Shown: piece after piece, positions 1 to 8,937 of the stretch | How the letters are laid out: every line of letters begins with the position of its first letter | Numbering within the stretch: position 1 is the stretch's first letter | From: an uncultured Chlorobiaceae bacterium | GTDB taxonomy: Bacteria; Bacteroidota; Chlorobiia; Chlorobiales; Chlorobiaceae | NCBI GenBank assembly: GCA_903824045.1 | Contig: CAIJVD010000021.1 | Coordinates: forward strand, 1-32,984 | Length of the DNA: 32,984 nt | Reading direction: 5' to 3' | Translations under genes and position numbers: made by a program | Notes under the pieces: model-generated | Told to the model about the DNA's origin: nothing | What the model saw: only the letters and a program-made list of their open reading frames with translations | The model's database searches: none

Positions 1-2
1 CT

Positions 3-131
3 TGTCCGGCAACTTCGAACACCTTATCCGCTCTGGGGCAAAAAAGTGTTCGATGTTCAACCGGATTTCCTGTTCGACCTTTTGCGGACGACCTGTTCGA
101 AGTTCAGCGGATTTTGTGTTCGAGGTTCAAC
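3..131. repeat. Tandem TGTTCGA-type repeats with inverted copies
   Basis: Direct copies of the core TGTTCGA start at 47, 71, 94 and 117, a period of 23-24 bases. The better copies extend to TGTTCGAxGTTCAxCGGATT. Positions 13-21 hold the same core in inverted orientation (reverse complement TGTTCGAAG), followed by a weaker inverted unit. The block is therefore a set of inverted units facing a set of direct units around about position 40. Repeats of this form suggest a short interspersed or tandem repeat family. The family is not identified here, and the array may continue left of the window. Confidence 0.6.
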
Positions 132-1232
132 GGATTATGCAGGTTGCAAGTTCACTCACTTCCTGAAACCCTCTGCAAGCTTAGCCCGCAATCATATATC
201 GCCAATCCTCGTGATGCTGAAATTGCCATCAATATGATAGGCGATCCCGGAGAGCTTCTGGAAATTTTACTCACAAAAGAGGGCGCAGTCGCCGCTGCCG
301 GGCGGCTTGCGGGCGCGTTGCGCTTTGTCGGGCGTGCTGAAGAAGCTGAGCGGATTATCCACACCATGAAACTGGGAAAATACGATATTCGTGAAATCAA
401 CCCGTTTCATATTCCTGAGCCAACCCTTGGACGCATCCGTGAACGATCGCCCTATATCATGCGGTTACAGTCCTTGTGGTCGGGATGGCGCCAAGAGGTG
501 TTGGCTCTTTTCCCTCCAGCGCCGGGACTTCCGCAAAACGTTGCAGCCTATCTTGCCCATGTCGATGAACGCTATGTTGTGGATGCCTACAACTCACTCT
601 CCATAGAGGGCTATCAGGTCAGTGATGCACTTATTGACAGAGTCGCTAAACAGGGATGGAATCCTGATGATGACCAGCAAGATAAAAAAGACCGTGATGC
701 TCTTGCGGCACGAGGTTACTATCAAGCCTTTCGTTCTGTCAGAACAGCTATTGAGGAGATCCTGACGTGGAGAAATTCTGGCGCTATTGTCAGAAATGCG
801 CATCATCGATGGTATTCCGAGCTTTTCTCACCCGCGGTTACTGCCGGCCTTCTGGAGCCGCATCAGCTTGCCGGTTATCGGAATGGGCCGGTTTTTATTC
901 GCAACTCAATGCACACGCCGCTGCCTCGCGAGGCGCTGACCGATGCCATGGAAACGTTGTTTGATTTGATTGAACAGGAGTCGGAACCGGCAGTCAGAGC
1001 GGTACTCGGTCATCATCTCTTTGTTTTTATCCACCCATATTACGATGGGAATGGTCGTATTGGGCGATTTCTGATGAACGCTATGCTTGCCTCCGGGGGA
1101 TATCCCTGGACTGTTATTCGGGTTCAGCGACGCAGTGCCTACATGGATGCACTCGAAACAGCAAGCCGTGATGGTGATATCAAGCCACTTACCCTTTTTA
1201 TTGCTGAGGAGATGGGATTTCTCCCCAAATAA
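114..1232 (+). CDS. Fic-domain protein (probable AMPylator), start uncertain
   Basis: Fic proteins usually transfer AMP from ATP to a hydroxyl on a target protein. The full catalytic motif HPYYDGNGRIGR is present (catalytic His codon at 1032). About 147 codons upstream lies NSLSIEG (codons from 591), which fits the (S/T)xxxE(G/N) inhibitory helix placed N-terminal to the Fic core in class II, self-inhibited enzymes. No separate antitoxin is adjacent. The reading frame is open to the left edge of the window and passes through the repeat array. The only in-frame ATG is at 234, yet residues before it look coding, so I use the TTG at 114. The true start may be 114, 144 (TTG) or 234, or the 5' end may have been replaced by repeat sequence. 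The gene is convergent with the ETF-QO gene, 6 bases away. The Fic call is firm; target and start are unknown. Confidence 0.85.
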   Translation: MCSRFNGLCRLQVHSLPETLCKLSPQSYIANPRDAEIAINMIGDPGELLEILLTKEGAVAAAGRLAGALRFVGRAEEAERIIHTMKLGKYDIREINPFHIPEPTLGRIRERSPYIMRLQSLWSGWRQEVLALFPPAPGLPQNVAAYLAHVDERYVVDAYNSLSIEGYQVSDALIDRVAKQGWNPDDDQQDKKDRDALAARGYYQAFRSVRTAIEEILTWRNSGAIVRNAHHRWYSELFSPAVTAGLLEPHQLAGYRNGPVFIRNSMHTPLPREALTDAMETLFDLIEQESEPAVRAVLGHHLFVFIHPYYDGNGRIGRFLMNAMLASGGYPWTVIRVQRRSAYMDALETASRDGDIKPLTLFIAEEMGFLPK

Positions 1233-1238
1233 CTTTTT

Positions 1239-2876
1239 TCAGCTAAGCTTGTAGCCCGGGCCGCCGCCGCCTTCGGGGGTGCTCCAGGTGATGACGCTGT
1301 AGGGGTCGGCTACTTCGCAGGTCTTGCAGTGCAGGCAGTTCGAGGGGTTGATCCTGAGGGTTCGGCCGGCTCCGTCGGTCAGTTCGTAAACCTTTGCCGG
1401 GCAGAATCTTAAGCATGGATTTCCGAACTCTTCGGTGCATTTTTTCAGGCAGATCTCCCGAATGTTCTCTTCGCTGATCAGCAGGTGGCAGGGCTGATCT
1501 TCCTCGTGCATGGTGCCGGAGCGGTAGAGGCTCTCCTCCTTGCTGAAGGTCAGCCTTCCGTCTGGCGTGAAGCGCTCCCTCTCTTCTTTTACACTCCCCG
1601 GTTTTGGTGCTGATCCCTTCTCGCCCGCTTTGAGCGACAAACCCGGAAATGCGAGCTGGAGACCGGCATGGGCAAGTCCGGCATAGAGTCCGCGATCGAA
1701 TGCCTTTCGGTAGTTGCGTGCGCCGTGGAGTTCATCGAATGCCCAGGACTCCCTGAACCGCTTCTCATAGCTTTTCAGCCGTTTGTCGGAAAAATCGTTA
1801 TCGAGCAGTGCCTCAGAGAGGGTTTCGGCGGCAAGGATTCCCGATTTGATGGCGAGGTGAAGCCCTTTCTGGCGCTGCGTGTTTACCAGTCCGGCTGATT
1901 CACCGGTGACGAGAAAGCCCGGCCCGCAGAGAGGTCCCACGCTGTCGAGCCCTCCGGAGCTGATGCAGCGTGCTCCGGATTCGAGCATGCTGCCGCCTTC
2001 GAGGATTCCTGCAAGAAGGGGATGCTGCTTGAGGCGCTGGAGGTTGAGGTGCGGGTCGCAGTCGGGCGATGAGGGGCCCGGCGAGCTGACGAACCCGACG
2101 GAGAGAAGCGTCCCGGAGAGTGCATAGAGCCAGCCGCCGCCGTAACTCTCGGGCGACAGGGGGTAGCCGAACATGTGGTGTACCTCACCGACCGACAGTC
2201 GGCCTTCCGCCACCCGCCAGGTTTCTTTCACTCCCGTGCTGTAGCGTTGCGGGGCAGTTTCCCCGGCGGCGGAGAGCAGCGGCCGGAGCTGGCGGAGGAG
2301 TGAACCGTCCGACCCCTCTCCGATGACGACGGCTTTCGCCTTCAGGAGAATGCCGGGTTCAAAGCCAGGTTTTTTCCTGCCGTTCCTGTCTACGCCCTTG
2401 TCGTCGAGCAGGATGCCCGCAAGCCGGCCATTTTCGATGAGGGGGGCAACAGCAGCCGTATTGTCGAAGAGTTCGATGCCCTCTTTGCTGACCTCTTCGG
2501 CCAGCCAGTCTCCGAACCGGCTGAGAGAGATGAGCAGGGTGCCGCTGTTCCGGAACGCTTCGGGCACCAAGGGAAAGCGGAACTTTCTTTTTTTTGTCAG
2601 AAACCAGATCTTCTCGTCAGTTACCTCAGACTCGACCGGACAGCCTCGCTCAAGAAAGTCAGGCATGAACTCCCGGAGTGCCACGGGGTCGAGCACGGCT
2701 CCCGAGAGCAGGTGCGCGCCGGGGTATCGGCCCTTGTCGATGATGGCGATCGAGTGCTCTGCTTTGGCGTTGCGCTCTCTGAGGAGCCGCTGCAGGTGGA
2801 TCGCCGATGCAAGGTTTGCCGGCCCGGCGCCGACAAAGACGATATCGAATTCCAGTGACTCCCGTTCCTGGTTCAC
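1239..2876 (-). CDS. Electron-transfer flavoprotein:quinone oxidoreductase (ETF-QO)
   Basis: This 545-residue protein matches ETF-QO along its length. Known members pass electrons from reduced electron-transfer flavoprotein through FAD and a [4Fe-4S] cluster to membrane quinone, which would be menaquinone here. Visible features are an N-terminal FAD fold ([11 protein letters not shown], about residues 14-24), the family signature [12 protein letters not shown], and a C-terminal ferredoxin-like domain with RFCPAKVYE and [13 protein letters not shown], followed by a PEGGGGP tail typical of the family. The start is GTG at 2876. This codon shares four bases (GTGA) with the mgtE stop, so translation is probably coupled. 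The frame continues upstream but only as an antisense-like reading of mgtE. No etfA or etfB lies in the window, so the electron donor is unknown. A FixC-type or other flavoprotein role is the alternative. Confidence 0.85.
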   Translation of the reverse strand: MNQERESLEFDIVFVGAGPANLASAIHLQRLLRERNAKAEHSIAIIDKGRYPGAHLLSGAVLDPVALREFMPDFLERGCPVESEVTDEKIWFLTKKRKFRFPLVPEAFRNSGTLLISLSRFGDWLAEEVSKEGIELFDNTAAVAPLIENGRLAGILLDDKGVDRNGRKKPGFEPGILLKAKAVVIGEGSDGSLLRQLRPLLSAAGETAPQRYSTGVKETWRVAEGRLSVGEVHHMFGYPLSPESYGGGWLYALSGTLLSVGFVSSPGPSSPDCDPHLNLQRLKQHPLLAGILEGGSMLESGARCISSGGLDSVGPLCGPGFLVTGESAGLVNTQRQKGLHLAIKSGILAAETLSEALLDNDFSDKRLKSYEKRFRESWAFDELHGARNYRKAFDRGLYAGLAHAGLQLAFPGLSLKAGEKGSAPKPGSVKEERERFTPDGRLTFSKEESLYRSGTMHEEDQPCHLLISEENIREICLKKCTEEFGNPCLRFCPAKVYELTDGAGRTLRINPSNCLHCKTCEVADPYSVITWSTPEGGGGPGYKLS

Positions 2877-4255
2877 AACAGAATACCTCCGAGGATGAGC
2901 GAGGCAACGCTGAAGTAGATGACAATGCCGGTAACGTCGACAAGCGTTGCCACAAAGGGCGCGGACGAGGTCGCCGGATCGAGGCCCAGCCGCTTCAGAA
3001 GGAGCGGGAGCATCGAGCCGGTAAGCGTTCCGAAGAGTACAATGCCGAGCAGCGAGACCCCTATGGTAATCGATACGTAGACCCAGGTAATGGTGAGATG
3101 GCCGATGATCATGGCCCAGATGATAACCCTCAGCACTCCGATCATGCCAAGCAAGCTCCCGAGCGCCAGGCCGGAAAGAATTTCGCGCTTCATGACCTGC
3201 CACCAGTCCCGTATGGTGATCTCTCCGATCGAGAGCGAGCGGATGATAAGGGTTGCGGCCTGCGAGCCGGAGTTTCCGCCGCTCGAAATGATGAGCGGGA
3301 TGAAGGTGGCCAGCACGATGGCTTTGGCCAGCTCGTCCTGGAAAAATGCCAGGGCAGAGGCGGTCAGCATTTCGCCAATGAAGAGGATTACCAGCCAGCC
3401 GGCCCGTTTTTTGACGAGCTGGAGAATGGGCAGATCCATGTAGGGCTCCTCAAGGGCCTCGACGGCACCGAATTTCTGGATCTCTTCGGTCTCCTCCTCT
3501 TCGGCCACATCGAGCATGTCGTCAACGGTCACAATGCCGATCAGGTAGCCGTTAGAGTCGACTACCGGCAGGGCGACCTTGTCGTAACGCTTGAAGGCCT
3601 CAAGGGCGTCTTTCTGGTCCTGCGTAGCCGTCAGGGTTATGATTTTGTCTTTGGAGATGATCTCTTCGACCTTGTTCTCCGGAGCCGAGAGCAGCAGCTC
3701 CCGCGACAGCAGCTCGCCAGTGAGTTTTCCGAAATCGTCAACGACGTAGATGACGTTGAGCGTTTCGCTCTCATGGCCGAAGGTGCGGATGTAGGTGAGC
3801 ACATGATCGACATCCCAGTCCTTCTTGACGCTGAGGCAGTCTGGCGACATGAGCCTGCCGACACTCCCCTCGGAGTAGGCCAGAAGGGTTTTGGCAATCT
3901 TGAACTCCTTGAAGGAGAGCAGCTTCAGGAGCTCCTGCACCACGGCTCCCGGAAGCTCTTCGAGGAGCGCTGTTCGGTCATCAGCCGACATGCTGTTGAG
4001 GATGTGGGTCACATCCTTCTGGGTCAGCGCCTTGAGCAGGTTCTCCTGGGCATCCAGGTCGAGATATTCGAAAGTTTCGGTCGCAATGTCTTTGGGCAGA
4101 AGCCGGAAGAGGATCGCCTGTTCGCTTTCAGGAAGGTCTGAAATGAGTTCGGCCAGATCTACAGGAAGCCAGTCGCCGAAGAGCCGTTGCAGCGCGCTGA
4201 AGTTTCGCTGTTCAATCAGTTCCCTGATTTCCGGCAAGAGAGGGGTGCCGATCAT
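2873..4255 (-). CDS. mgtE: Magnesium channel/transporter MgtE
   Basis: This is a 460-residue MgtE-family Mg2+ channel of the inner membrane. Residues 1-130 form the acidic helical N domain. Residues about 130-250 hold a CBS pair, with the repeated phrase [13 protein letters not shown] / [19 protein letters not shown]. Residues about 285-460 contain the five membrane helices. The pore signatures [13 protein letters not shown] (320-332) and [15 protein letters not shown] (426-440) are intact, including Asp440, equivalent to the ion-selecting Asp of the family. In characterised members the N and CBS domains bind Mg2+ and close the pore. The gene is transcribed away from parA and overlaps the ETF-QO gene by 4 bases. 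I see no Mg2+ riboswitch in the 210-base upstream gap. Confidence 0.95.
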   Translation of the reverse strand: MIGTPLLPEIRELIEQRNFSALQRLFGDWLPVDLAELISDLPESEQAILFRLLPKDIATETFEYLDLDAQENLLKALTQKDVTHILNSMSADDRTALLEELPGAVVQELLKLLSFKEFKIAKTLLAYSEGSVGRLMSPDCLSVKKDWDVDHVLTYIRTFGHESETLNVIYVVDDFGKLTGELLSRELLLSAPENKVEEIISKDKIITLTATQDQKDALEAFKRYDKVALPVVDSNGYLIGIVTVDDMLDVAEEEETEEIQKFGAVEALEEPYMDLPILQLVKKRAGWLVILFIGEMLTASALAFFQDELAKAIVLATFIPLIISSGGNSGSQAATLIIRSLSIGEITIRDWWQVMKREILSGLALGSLLGMIGVLRVIIWAMIIGHLTITWVYVSITIGVSLLGIVLFGTLTGSMLPLLLKRLGLDPATSSAPFVATLVDVTGIVIYFSVASLILGGILL

Positions 4256-4386
4256 GAGTGCAGAAAATAGTTGGTTATCATCGAGCGAACCCTGAAAAGC
4301 GGGCTTTTACTTTTACCGTAAGTTCACCAGCGAACGCTTCATTGAAGGGCCTTTCCAGCCTTTTGCCGAAGCGACATTATTATTAT

Positions 4387-4414
4387 TTGTATTGGTTTCA
4401 GTATGTATTATAAT
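4387..4414 (+). promoter_or_regulatory. Candidate sigma-70-type promoter for parA
   Basis: A perfect TATAAT lies at 4409-4414. TTGTAT, matching TTGACA at 4 of 6 positions, lies at 4387-4392, giving a 16-base spacer. Transcription would begin around 4421, about 45 bases before the parA ATG. This is the best consensus promoter I found in the window. It has not been tested. Confidence 0.5.
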
Positions 4415-4465
4415 GTAAGAAGTCACGATGGAACTTCAACTGCTGTAAATTTCCCTGGTTAGTAC

Positions 4466-5263
4466 ATGGGCCGAGTTATTGCGATTGCAAACCAGAAGGG
4501 TGGAGTCGGAAAAACCACAACTTCTGTCAATATAGCTGCCTCGATCGCTATTTCTGAGTTTAAGACACTGCTTATCGATATCGATCCTCAGGCCAATGCC
4601 ACATCCGGATTTGGCATTGAAACCGGCGACGAGATTGACAACACCTTCTACCAGGTTATGGTAAAGGGCGGTAATATTCAGGATGCTATCAAGCCTTCAA
4701 GCCTCGAGTATCTTGACGTCCTTCCATCCAACGTCAACCTTGTCGGCATGGAGGTTGAGCTGGTGAACATGAGGGAGCGCGAGTATGTGATGCAGAAAGC
4801 GCTGAAAGGGATTCGCTCCAAATACGACTATATCATTATCGACTGTCCGCCCTCGCTTGGTCTTATCACACTCAATTCGCTCACCGCGGCTGATTCTGTG
4901 CTCATTCCGGTTCAGGCCGAGTACTATGCGCTTGAGGGACTTGGCAAGCTGCTCAATACCATCAGCATTGTCAGGAAGCACCTGAATCCGAAGCTTGAGA
5001 TTGAGGGTGTGCTGGTGACGATGTTCGACTCGCGCCTCCGTCTTGCGACGCAGGTGGCCGAAGAGGTGAAGAAGTTTTTCAAGGAGAAGGTTTACAGAAC
5101 CTATATCCGCAGGAATGTCCGGCTTTCAGAAGCGCCGAGTCATGGCAAGCCCGCGCTGCTCTACGATGCCCAGAGTATCGGCTCCAAGGATTATCTCGAT
5201 CTGGCCCAGGAGATCTTCGAAAGGGACGGCAATATCAAAAAATTTAAAGTCCGGCAGCGGTAG
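4466..5263 (+). CDS. parA: Chromosome-partitioning ATPase ParA (Soj)
   Basis: This 265-residue ParA/Soj ATPase would form an ATP-dependent, nucleoid-bound dimer that moves ParB-parS complexes. The deviant Walker A motif [10 protein letters not shown] spans residues 10-19, with both the signature Lys11 and the P-loop Lys16. [12 protein letters not shown] (35-46) is the A' motif, and [13 protein letters not shown] is the Walker B region. The protein is short, without the N-terminal HTH found in plasmid type Ia ParA, so it is the chromosomal (Soj) type. parB follows after 24 bases and the two are almost certainly co-transcribed from the promoter at 4387-4414. No parS palindrome was found in the window. 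Confidence 0.95.
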   Translation: MGRVIAIANQKGGVGKTTTSVNIAASIAISEFKTLLIDIDPQANATSGFGIETGDEIDNTFYQVMVKGGNIQDAIKPSSLEYLDVLPSNVNLVGMEVELVNMREREYVMQKALKGIRSKYDYIIIDCPPSLGLITLNSLTAADSVLIPVQAEYYALEGLGKLLNTISIVRKHLNPKLEIEGVLVTMFDSRLRLATQVAEEVKKFFKEKVYRTYIRRNVRLSEAPSHGKPALLYDAQSIGSKDYLDLAQEIFERDGNIKKFKVRQR

Positions 5264-5287
5264 CTGACCGGTAAGCTGGTAGAAGAT

Positions 5288-6175
5288 ATGTCAAAACAAG
5301 CATTGGGTAGAGGCCTGAAGGCCCTGATTCCGGATGAGGGATTCGATTCGGGTTCGAAGGATGAGGAGATTGTACCGCTTCAGGAGGGGAGTATAGGCAG
5401 TCTGGCGATTGAGAAGATACGCGCAAATCCCTTTCAGCCCCGCAAGGAGTTTGATGAAACCGCCCTCGAGGAGCTGAAAAACTCCATCATCGAGAACGGC
5501 GTCATTCAGCCGGTGACGGTGACCAGGGACGGCGATGGCTACCAGCTCATCAGTGGTGAACGCAGGCTGAGGGCCGTCACGCTGGCCGGCTTCAAGTTCA
5601 TTCCTGCCTATGTCATCGAGGCTCACGACGACTCCAGCAAGCTCGAACTTGCCCTTATCGAGAACATCCAGAGGGAGGACCTCAACGCCATCGAGGTTGC
5701 GCTTGCCCTGAAAAGCCTGACGACCAAATGCAGCCTGACGCAGGATGAAATTGCCCAGAAGGTAGGCAAGAACCGCTCGACCGTCAGCAACTTCCTCCGC
5801 CTGCTCAAGCTGCCGCTTCAGATTCAGGACAGCATCCGCAATCGCGAGATATCCTCCGGCCATGCAAGGGCGCTCATCAATCTTCCCGGCGAACAGCAGC
5901 AGATAAAGGTATGGAAGCAGATCCTCAGCCATCAGCTCTCGGTGCGTCAGACGGAGACGCTGGTCAACCGCATGTTCAAGGATCAGGCCAAGCCTGCAGA
6001 TGCAGGCGTGCCGGAGCGCTCCTCGCACATCACCCAGCTTGAGTCCCTGCTCAGAAACAGGCTGGCCACAAAGGTCCGCATTGTCGAGAAAAAAGGTGGC
6101 AAGGGCGAGATCCACATCCAGTATTTTTCTATCGACGATCTCGACCGTCTGCTCGAGGCCATGGGCAACGAGTAA
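5288..6175 (+). CDS. parB: Chromosome-partitioning protein ParB (Spo0J)
   Basis: This 295-residue ParB/Spo0J protein binds parS sites and spreads on DNA as a CTP-dependent clamp. An N-terminal segment resembling the ParA-stimulating peptide (GRGLKALIP, residues 7-15) is followed by the CTP-binding ParB/Srx domain with NPFQPR (47-52), GERRLRA (90-96) and ENIQRE (125-130). A central HTH (about 150-173, [20 protein letters not shown]) and a C-terminal dimerisation segment follow. The length is normal. It lies 24 bases downstream of parA and 55 bases upstream of dapB, in the same direction. Confidence 0.95.
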   Translation: MSKQALGRGLKALIPDEGFDSGSKDEEIVPLQEGSIGSLAIEKIRANPFQPRKEFDETALEELKNSIIENGVIQPVTVTRDGDGYQLISGERRLRAVTLAGFKFIPAYVIEAHDDSSKLELALIENIQREDLNAIEVALALKSLTTKCSLTQDEIAQKVGKNRSTVSNFLRLLKLPLQIQDSIRNREISSGHARALINLPGEQQQIKVWKQILSHQLSVRQTETLVNRMFKDQAKPADAGVPERSSHITQLESLLRNRLATKVRIVEKKGGKGEIHIQYFSIDDLDRLLEAMGNE

Positions 6176-6230
6176 AACCGCCGGACCATCCGCTATTTGT
6201 CAACAACAATTTTCAGATGAACCACCAATC

Positions 6231-6977
6231 ATGAGGTTTACCCTTGTAGGAAACGGGAGAATGGGAGAGCAGGTCGCACTGGTGATTGCCAGATCCGGCT
6301 GCCATGAAACCGCTGCCGTTCTCGATGTCAATGTTCCGATTACCGCTGACCTCTTCCAGGGAAGCGACGCCATTATCGATTTTACCGTCAGGGATGCGTT
6401 TCTCGCCAACTTGCCGGCCATGCTTTTGTCCGGTGTGCCCATCGTTGTTGGCACAACGGGCTGGGACGATGTCCGCCAGGAGGTTCTCTCAAAGGTTTCC
6501 GCGGCAGGCTCCTCGCTTCTCTACTCGGCCAACTTTTCGCTCGGCGTCAACCTTTTTCTCCGCACCTTGCGTGAGGCGTCGCGCCTGATTGCACCCTTCA
6601 GCCAGTTCGACATTGCCCTCGCCGAGCAGCACCATACCGGCAAGGCCGATTTTCCCAGCGGCACGGCTCTCAGGGCGGCCGAAGTTGTTCTTTCGGCCAA
6701 CAGTCGCAAGACAACGGTGGTCAGGGAGCTTTCCGATGACAGGAAGCTGGCGGCGGATGAACTGCAGGTTGCCGCATTGAGGCTCGGCACGGTTTTCGGC
6801 AAGCATACCGCTTTTATTGATTCTGATGCCGACGAGATCATTATCTCCCATACGGCGAAGAACCGCTCGGGATTTGCCGCTGGCGCCGTTGAGGCGGCAG
6901 TCTGGCTCGCCGGTCGTCACAAGAGCGCGCCGGGGTTCTATACCATGGATGATTTTTTGAATGAAAAGCTTTCCTGA
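6231..6977 (+). CDS. dapB: 4-hydroxy-tetrahydrodipicolinate reductase
   Basis: DapB reduces 4-hydroxy-tetrahydrodipicolinate with NAD(P)H in the diaminopimelate branch that supplies lysine and peptidoglycan. The 248-residue protein starts with a Rossmann glycine motif (VGNGRMG, 6-12). It has GTTGW (74-78), SANFSLGVN (99-107) and the substrate-binding/catalytic signature [15 protein letters not shown] (132-146). Its catalytic HH pair (134-135) and Lys138 are in the usual spacing. The ATG at 6231 is chosen because the family N-terminus begins exactly there. Although the frame opens further upstream, that part overlaps parB and does not resemble DapB. The gene is probably transcribed with parAB. 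Confidence 0.95.
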   Translation: MRFTLVGNGRMGEQVALVIARSGCHETAAVLDVNVPITADLFQGSDAIIDFTVRDAFLANLPAMLLSGVPIVVGTTGWDDVRQEVLSKVSAAGSSLLYSANFSLGVNLFLRTLREASRLIAPFSQFDIALAEQHHTGKADFPSGTALRAAEVVLSANSRKTTVVRELSDDRKLAADELQVAALRLGTVFGKHTAFIDSDADEIIISHTAKNRSGFAAGAVEAAVWLAGRHKSAPGFYTMDDFLNEKLS

Positions 6978-6983
6978 GGAGTT

Positions 6984-7529
6984 ATGGCTGCCGACAGTGT
7001 GAATCAATCACCGCTTCCGTTTTCCGCAAAGCTCTATACGGTGCTCGTGGGGGCCATCCTTATTCTGCTCTCCACTACCGTGCCCTACCTGACCTTGATC
7101 AATGTCTTCCTTTTTGCCGGCGTTTTCATCTCCGGCACCATCGCGCTCAACCACTCAATCCTGCGATTTCAGGTGCGTCTGGCATTCAATGAGGCATTCC
7201 TTCTGGGCTGCTTTGCCGGCCTTGTTGGTGGCGTGCTTTCAGAGGGTGTTGGTTATATTCTGATGGAGCTCTTCCACTACAGGCCGGGTTCGGAAAGCCT
7301 TTCGCTCGTTATCAGGTGGGCGCTCGATATGGCTCAGAACAGGCCCGAGCTGCATGAACAGGTAGAGACCCTTGTGGCAGCCCAGAAGATGGCGCTCGCC
7401 CCCCTCAACCTGAGCCTTGCTGATCTGTTTATGAATATGGTTTTTTCCGGCGCTTTTTATGCCCCGATAGCAGGCCTCGGCGGTTCATTCGCCGTGCTGC
7501 GGCTCAAGAGGAAGGCCGCCAGAGGCTGA
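6984..7529 (+). CDS. Hypothetical small integral membrane protein
   Basis: I do not recognise this 181-residue protein. It has hydrophobic stretches at about residues 16-35, 38-52, 68-90 and 143-170, suggesting four membrane helices. A more polar middle segment (about 95-130) lies between the third and fourth, and the C-terminus is basic (LRLKRKAARG). A good Shine-Dalgarno (GAGGAG) lies just before the ATG and just after the dapB stop, 6 bases away, so it belongs to the dapB transcript. Its last 26 bases overlap the 3' end of menE, which runs the other way. The layout resembles DUF4199-like membrane proteins of the Bacteroidota/Chlorobiota, but I cannot confirm that. Confidence 0.7.
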   Translation: MAADSVNQSPLPFSAKLYTVLVGAILILLSTTVPYLTLINVFLFAGVFISGTIALNHSILRFQVRLAFNEAFLLGCFAGLVGGVLSEGVGYILMELFHYRPGSESLSLVIRWALDMAQNRPELHEQVETLVAAQKMALAPLNLSLADLFMNMVFSGAFYAPIAGLGGSFAVLRLKRKAARG

Positions 7530-8937
7530 GGGCCTGCTTGCTATACCATGCCCGGTCTGTCTTCTGCGACCCCGGCAGCCGCACCCACTCGTTTACCCGC
7601 TCGTAGCGCACAGGAGTTTTAAGCGACCCGACCAGGGCGCGCATGGCCCCGTTGAGCGTCTCCTCATCACCCTCATGTTCCGGCGCGTGGATGAATGCCA
7701 GCGGCCGCAGTCCATACTCCGGATCGGGCACCGGAACGACAACCGCCTCGATAATGCCGCCGACGCTCATCAGTGCTTTTTCTATCTCTTCTGGATGGAT
7801 GTTCTCCCCGCCCGAGATGAACATATTGTCCTTCCTGCCGAGAATAGTCACCATTCCATCTTCGCTAACGAGGCCGATGTCGGAGGTGTGGAACCACCCC
7901 TCGCTGTCGGTCTGAGGCCTTGGTACACCATCCTGCAGGTATCCCTGAAAGAGGGTTTTTCCCCTGACGAGAAGCTCTCCGTCCTCCGCCGCCCTAACCT
8001 CCCGCCACGGCAGCACTGTTCCGCTTTCACTATCCTCGCCGCTTACCGGAGCGGCGGTGGTGGCGATCTGCGAGCTCATCTCGGTTGAGCCGTAGCTCAT
8101 GTAGAGCGGCAGATGGCGGCGCGCGGCCTCGTCGAGGATCGACTGCGGTGCCGCGCTTCCGCCGAGGAGGATCGCCTTGAGGGCACCGAGGGGTGCGGCG
8201 GTGCTGCTGTTGCCGAGCAGGCGGTAGAGCTGCGTTGGTACAAGGGAGAGGTGTGTAACCGGATAGTTGGAGAGCGACTCTTCAATGGTCGCACCGGGAG
8301 TCGGCACAGCCAGAGCGCCCCCCGAGACGAAGGCCCTGAAGAGGAGAGAGTAGCCGCCGATATGGTAGAGCGGCAGGGAGAGCAGCCAGCACTCACCGGG
8401 GCCAAACGCGATATTCTCGCTGGATCCCAGGGCGCTGTGCCAGTGATTGGCAAAGCTGTGAACGGCCGCTTTTGCTACGCCCGAGCTTGCCGAGGTGTGG
8501 ATGATGGTCACGGGGCGCTCCATTGCTTCCTGCGCTTCCGGGGCGATTGGCCTTTCGCCTGAAGAGTCCTTCATGAAGAGTGAAGAGATCGGCATCGTGT
8601 CTCTCTCGTCGAGCAGGGCTGGCAGCTTTCCGGCATGAAGCACAAGTGCGGGCTGGAGGCGCTCGATCATGCCCTCGAGCAGCGCTTCAGGCAGACGGTA
8701 GTTGAGCGGAGCGGCAACCAGCCCGGCTTTCAGCATGGCGAGCAGCACGAGCACCGCCTCAGGGGTGTTTGGCGAGAGCATTGCGACAATGTCACCGGAC
8801 TTTGTTCCTCTTTCAAGCAGCAGGGCGGCAATGCGCGCCGCTTCATCATCGCACGCTTCGAACGAGATCGTCCCCTCCGCTGTTCTCAGTGCCGGGGCTG
8901 CGGCAAAAAGCCGTGCGGCTCTCTCTACAAGGTCCAT
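7504..8937 (-). CDS. menE: o-Succinylbenzoate-CoA ligase
   Basis: MenE activates o-succinylbenzoate with ATP and CoA in menaquinone synthesis. The 477-residue protein is an ANL-superfamily adenylating enzyme. The phosphate-binding loop is a variant, TSASSGVAK (148-156). Other signatures are YGSTE (282-286), GWFHTSDIG (347-355), the hinge GRKDN (367-371) and ISGGENIHPEEIE. A C-terminal Lys459 in GSQKTDR sits where the adenylation lysine is expected. It is the last gene of the men operon and overlaps menC by 13 bases. Its tail overlaps the converging membrane-protein gene by 26 bases. Position within the operon makes MenE far more likely than another acyl-CoA ligase. Confidence 0.93.
   Translation of the reverse strand: MDLVERAARLFAAAPALRTAEGTISFEACDDEAARIAALLLERGTKSGDIVAMLSPNTPEAVLVLLAMLKAGLVAAPLNYRLPEALLEGMIERLQPALVLHAGKLPALLDERDTMPISSLFMKDSSGERPIAPEAQEAMERPVTIIHTSASSGVAKAAVHSFANHWHSALGSSENIAFGPGECWLLSLPLYHIGGYSLLFRAFVSGGALAVPTPGATIEESLSNYPVTHLSLVPTQLYRLLGNSSTAAPLGALKAILLGGSAAPQSILDEAARRHLPLYMSYGSTEMSSQIATTAAPVSGEDSESGTVLPWREVRAAEDGELLVRGKTLFQGYLQDGVPRPQTDSEGWFHTSDIGLVSEDGMVTILGRKDNMFISGGENIHPEEIEKALMSVGGIIEAVVVPVPDPEYGLRPLAFIHAPEHEGDEETLNGAMRALVGSLKTPVRYERVNEWVRLPGSQKTDRAWYSKQALSLWRPSS

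Noticed and set aside
3-131. CRISPR array at the left edge
   Set aside because: The units are imperfect, spaced at 23-24 bases with no room for unique spacers, and partly inverted.
46-237. A 63-codon frame over the left repeats
   Set aside because: It is made of repeat units and overlaps the Fic frame, with no independent support.
355-363. TTATCCACA, a perfect DnaA box
   Set aside because: It is a single copy inside the Fic coding sequence with no cluster or AT-rich unwinding region, so it is probably chance despite parAB being a few kb away.
2877-3203. An N-terminal extension of 109 residues on the ETF-QO frame
   Set aside because: It overlaps the conserved membrane part of mgtE, reads as low-complexity shadow sequence, and the GTG at 2876 matches the family N-terminus.
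2807-4141. A 444-codon frame on the plus strand
   Set aside because: It is antisense to mgtE and the ETF-QO start, highly charged and without domain signatures, so it is a shadow of high-GC codons.
4256-4465. Possible Mg2+ riboswitch (M-box or similar) before mgtE
   Set aside because: No extended paired structure followed by a terminator was visible in the 210-base gap.
5291-6115. A 274-codon frame antisense to parB
   Set aside because: parB is unambiguous on the other strand and this frame has no recognisable motif.
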